NCBI GenBank assembly: GCA_031290325.1
Contig: JAITNU010000204.1
Span: 1 to 15,199 of the forward strand
Direction: 5' to 3'
DNA length: 15,199 nt
From: Treponema sp.
GTDB taxonomy: Bacteria; Spirochaetota; Spirochaetia; Treponematales; Breznakiellaceae
Shown here: in pieces, positions 15,157 to 15,199 of the stretch
How the letters are laid out: each line of letters begins with the position of its first letter
How positions within the stretch are numbered: the first letter of the stretch is position 1
The notes under the pieces: model-generated
Database searches by the model: none
What the model was told of the DNA's origin: nothing
Seen by the model: only the letters and a program-made list of their open reading frames with translations
Made by a program: the position numbers and the translations under genes

Positions 15157-15199
15157 CTACGGTTGTATCGCCATTATGTCCTCGTAGGCGCTCCAGTTG
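15157..15199 (-). CDS. Possible C-terminal end of a further gene (partial)
   Basis: On the - strand, the window edge opens in a frame that reads NWSAYEDIMAIQP and ends at TAG (15159-15157). The residue mix looks protein-like, and the intergenic repeat starts right after it, as expected for a gene end. Thirteen codons are too few to name a family, and the other - strand frame is also open across this stretch. Confidence 0.3.
   Translation of the reverse strand, partial: NWSAYEDIMAIQP

Overview
The window reads as a compact bacterial chromosome segment of roughly balanced GC. It most resembles a Treponema-type spirochaete, perhaps one living in a gut. This is an inference from three things: a divergent EF-G-like GTPase, a topoisomerase IV B subunit of the Bacteroides/spirochaete style, and a spirochaete-style lipoprotein signal. 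No rRNA, tRNA, CRISPR array, insertion sequence or phage gene is visible.

Left part (1-3110). A short frame at the very start looks like the broken N-terminal part of a HicB antitoxin. Two short chromate-transporter half-proteins follow on the + strand, with overlapping stop and start codons. They converge on, and overlap by 12 bases, a type IIA topoisomerase B subunit (ParE/GyrB type) on the - strand.

Centre (3151-11740). A - strand gene cluster, transcribed from about 10.7 kb leftwards, encodes an LplD-like GH4 alpha-galacturonidase, a six-hairpin (GH65-like) glycosidase, a GH43-like enzyme, two ABC sugar permeases and a lipoprotein sugar-binding protein. The enzymes have no signal peptides, so the likely scheme is import of an oligosaccharide, probably pectin-derived and carrying galacturonate, followed by cytoplasmic trimming. 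No ABC ATPase gene is present, so a shared ATPase from elsewhere must power the importer. A divergent AraC-family regulator at 10838-11740 is the obvious candidate controller, and the region between it and the GH4 gene holds several small repeats that could be operators. The enzymes come first and the binding protein last, behind a 95-base gap with two stem-loops. The topoisomerase gene follows only 40 bases later.

Right part (11724-15199). A coiled-coil protein of unknown function (- strand) and an EF-G-like GTPase (+ strand) diverge from a shared region in which both predicted -35 boxes fall on the same seven bases. A strong rho-independent terminator follows the GTPase gene. The last 140 bases hold a tandem 9-base repeat and what may be the last 13 codons of another - strand gene.

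Several gene starts were moved downstream from the longest open frame because a Shine-Dalgarno sequence or the protein family supports the later start: the binding protein (4452), the first permease (6304), the GH43 enzyme (7217), the AraC regulator (10838) and the coiled-coil protein (12803).
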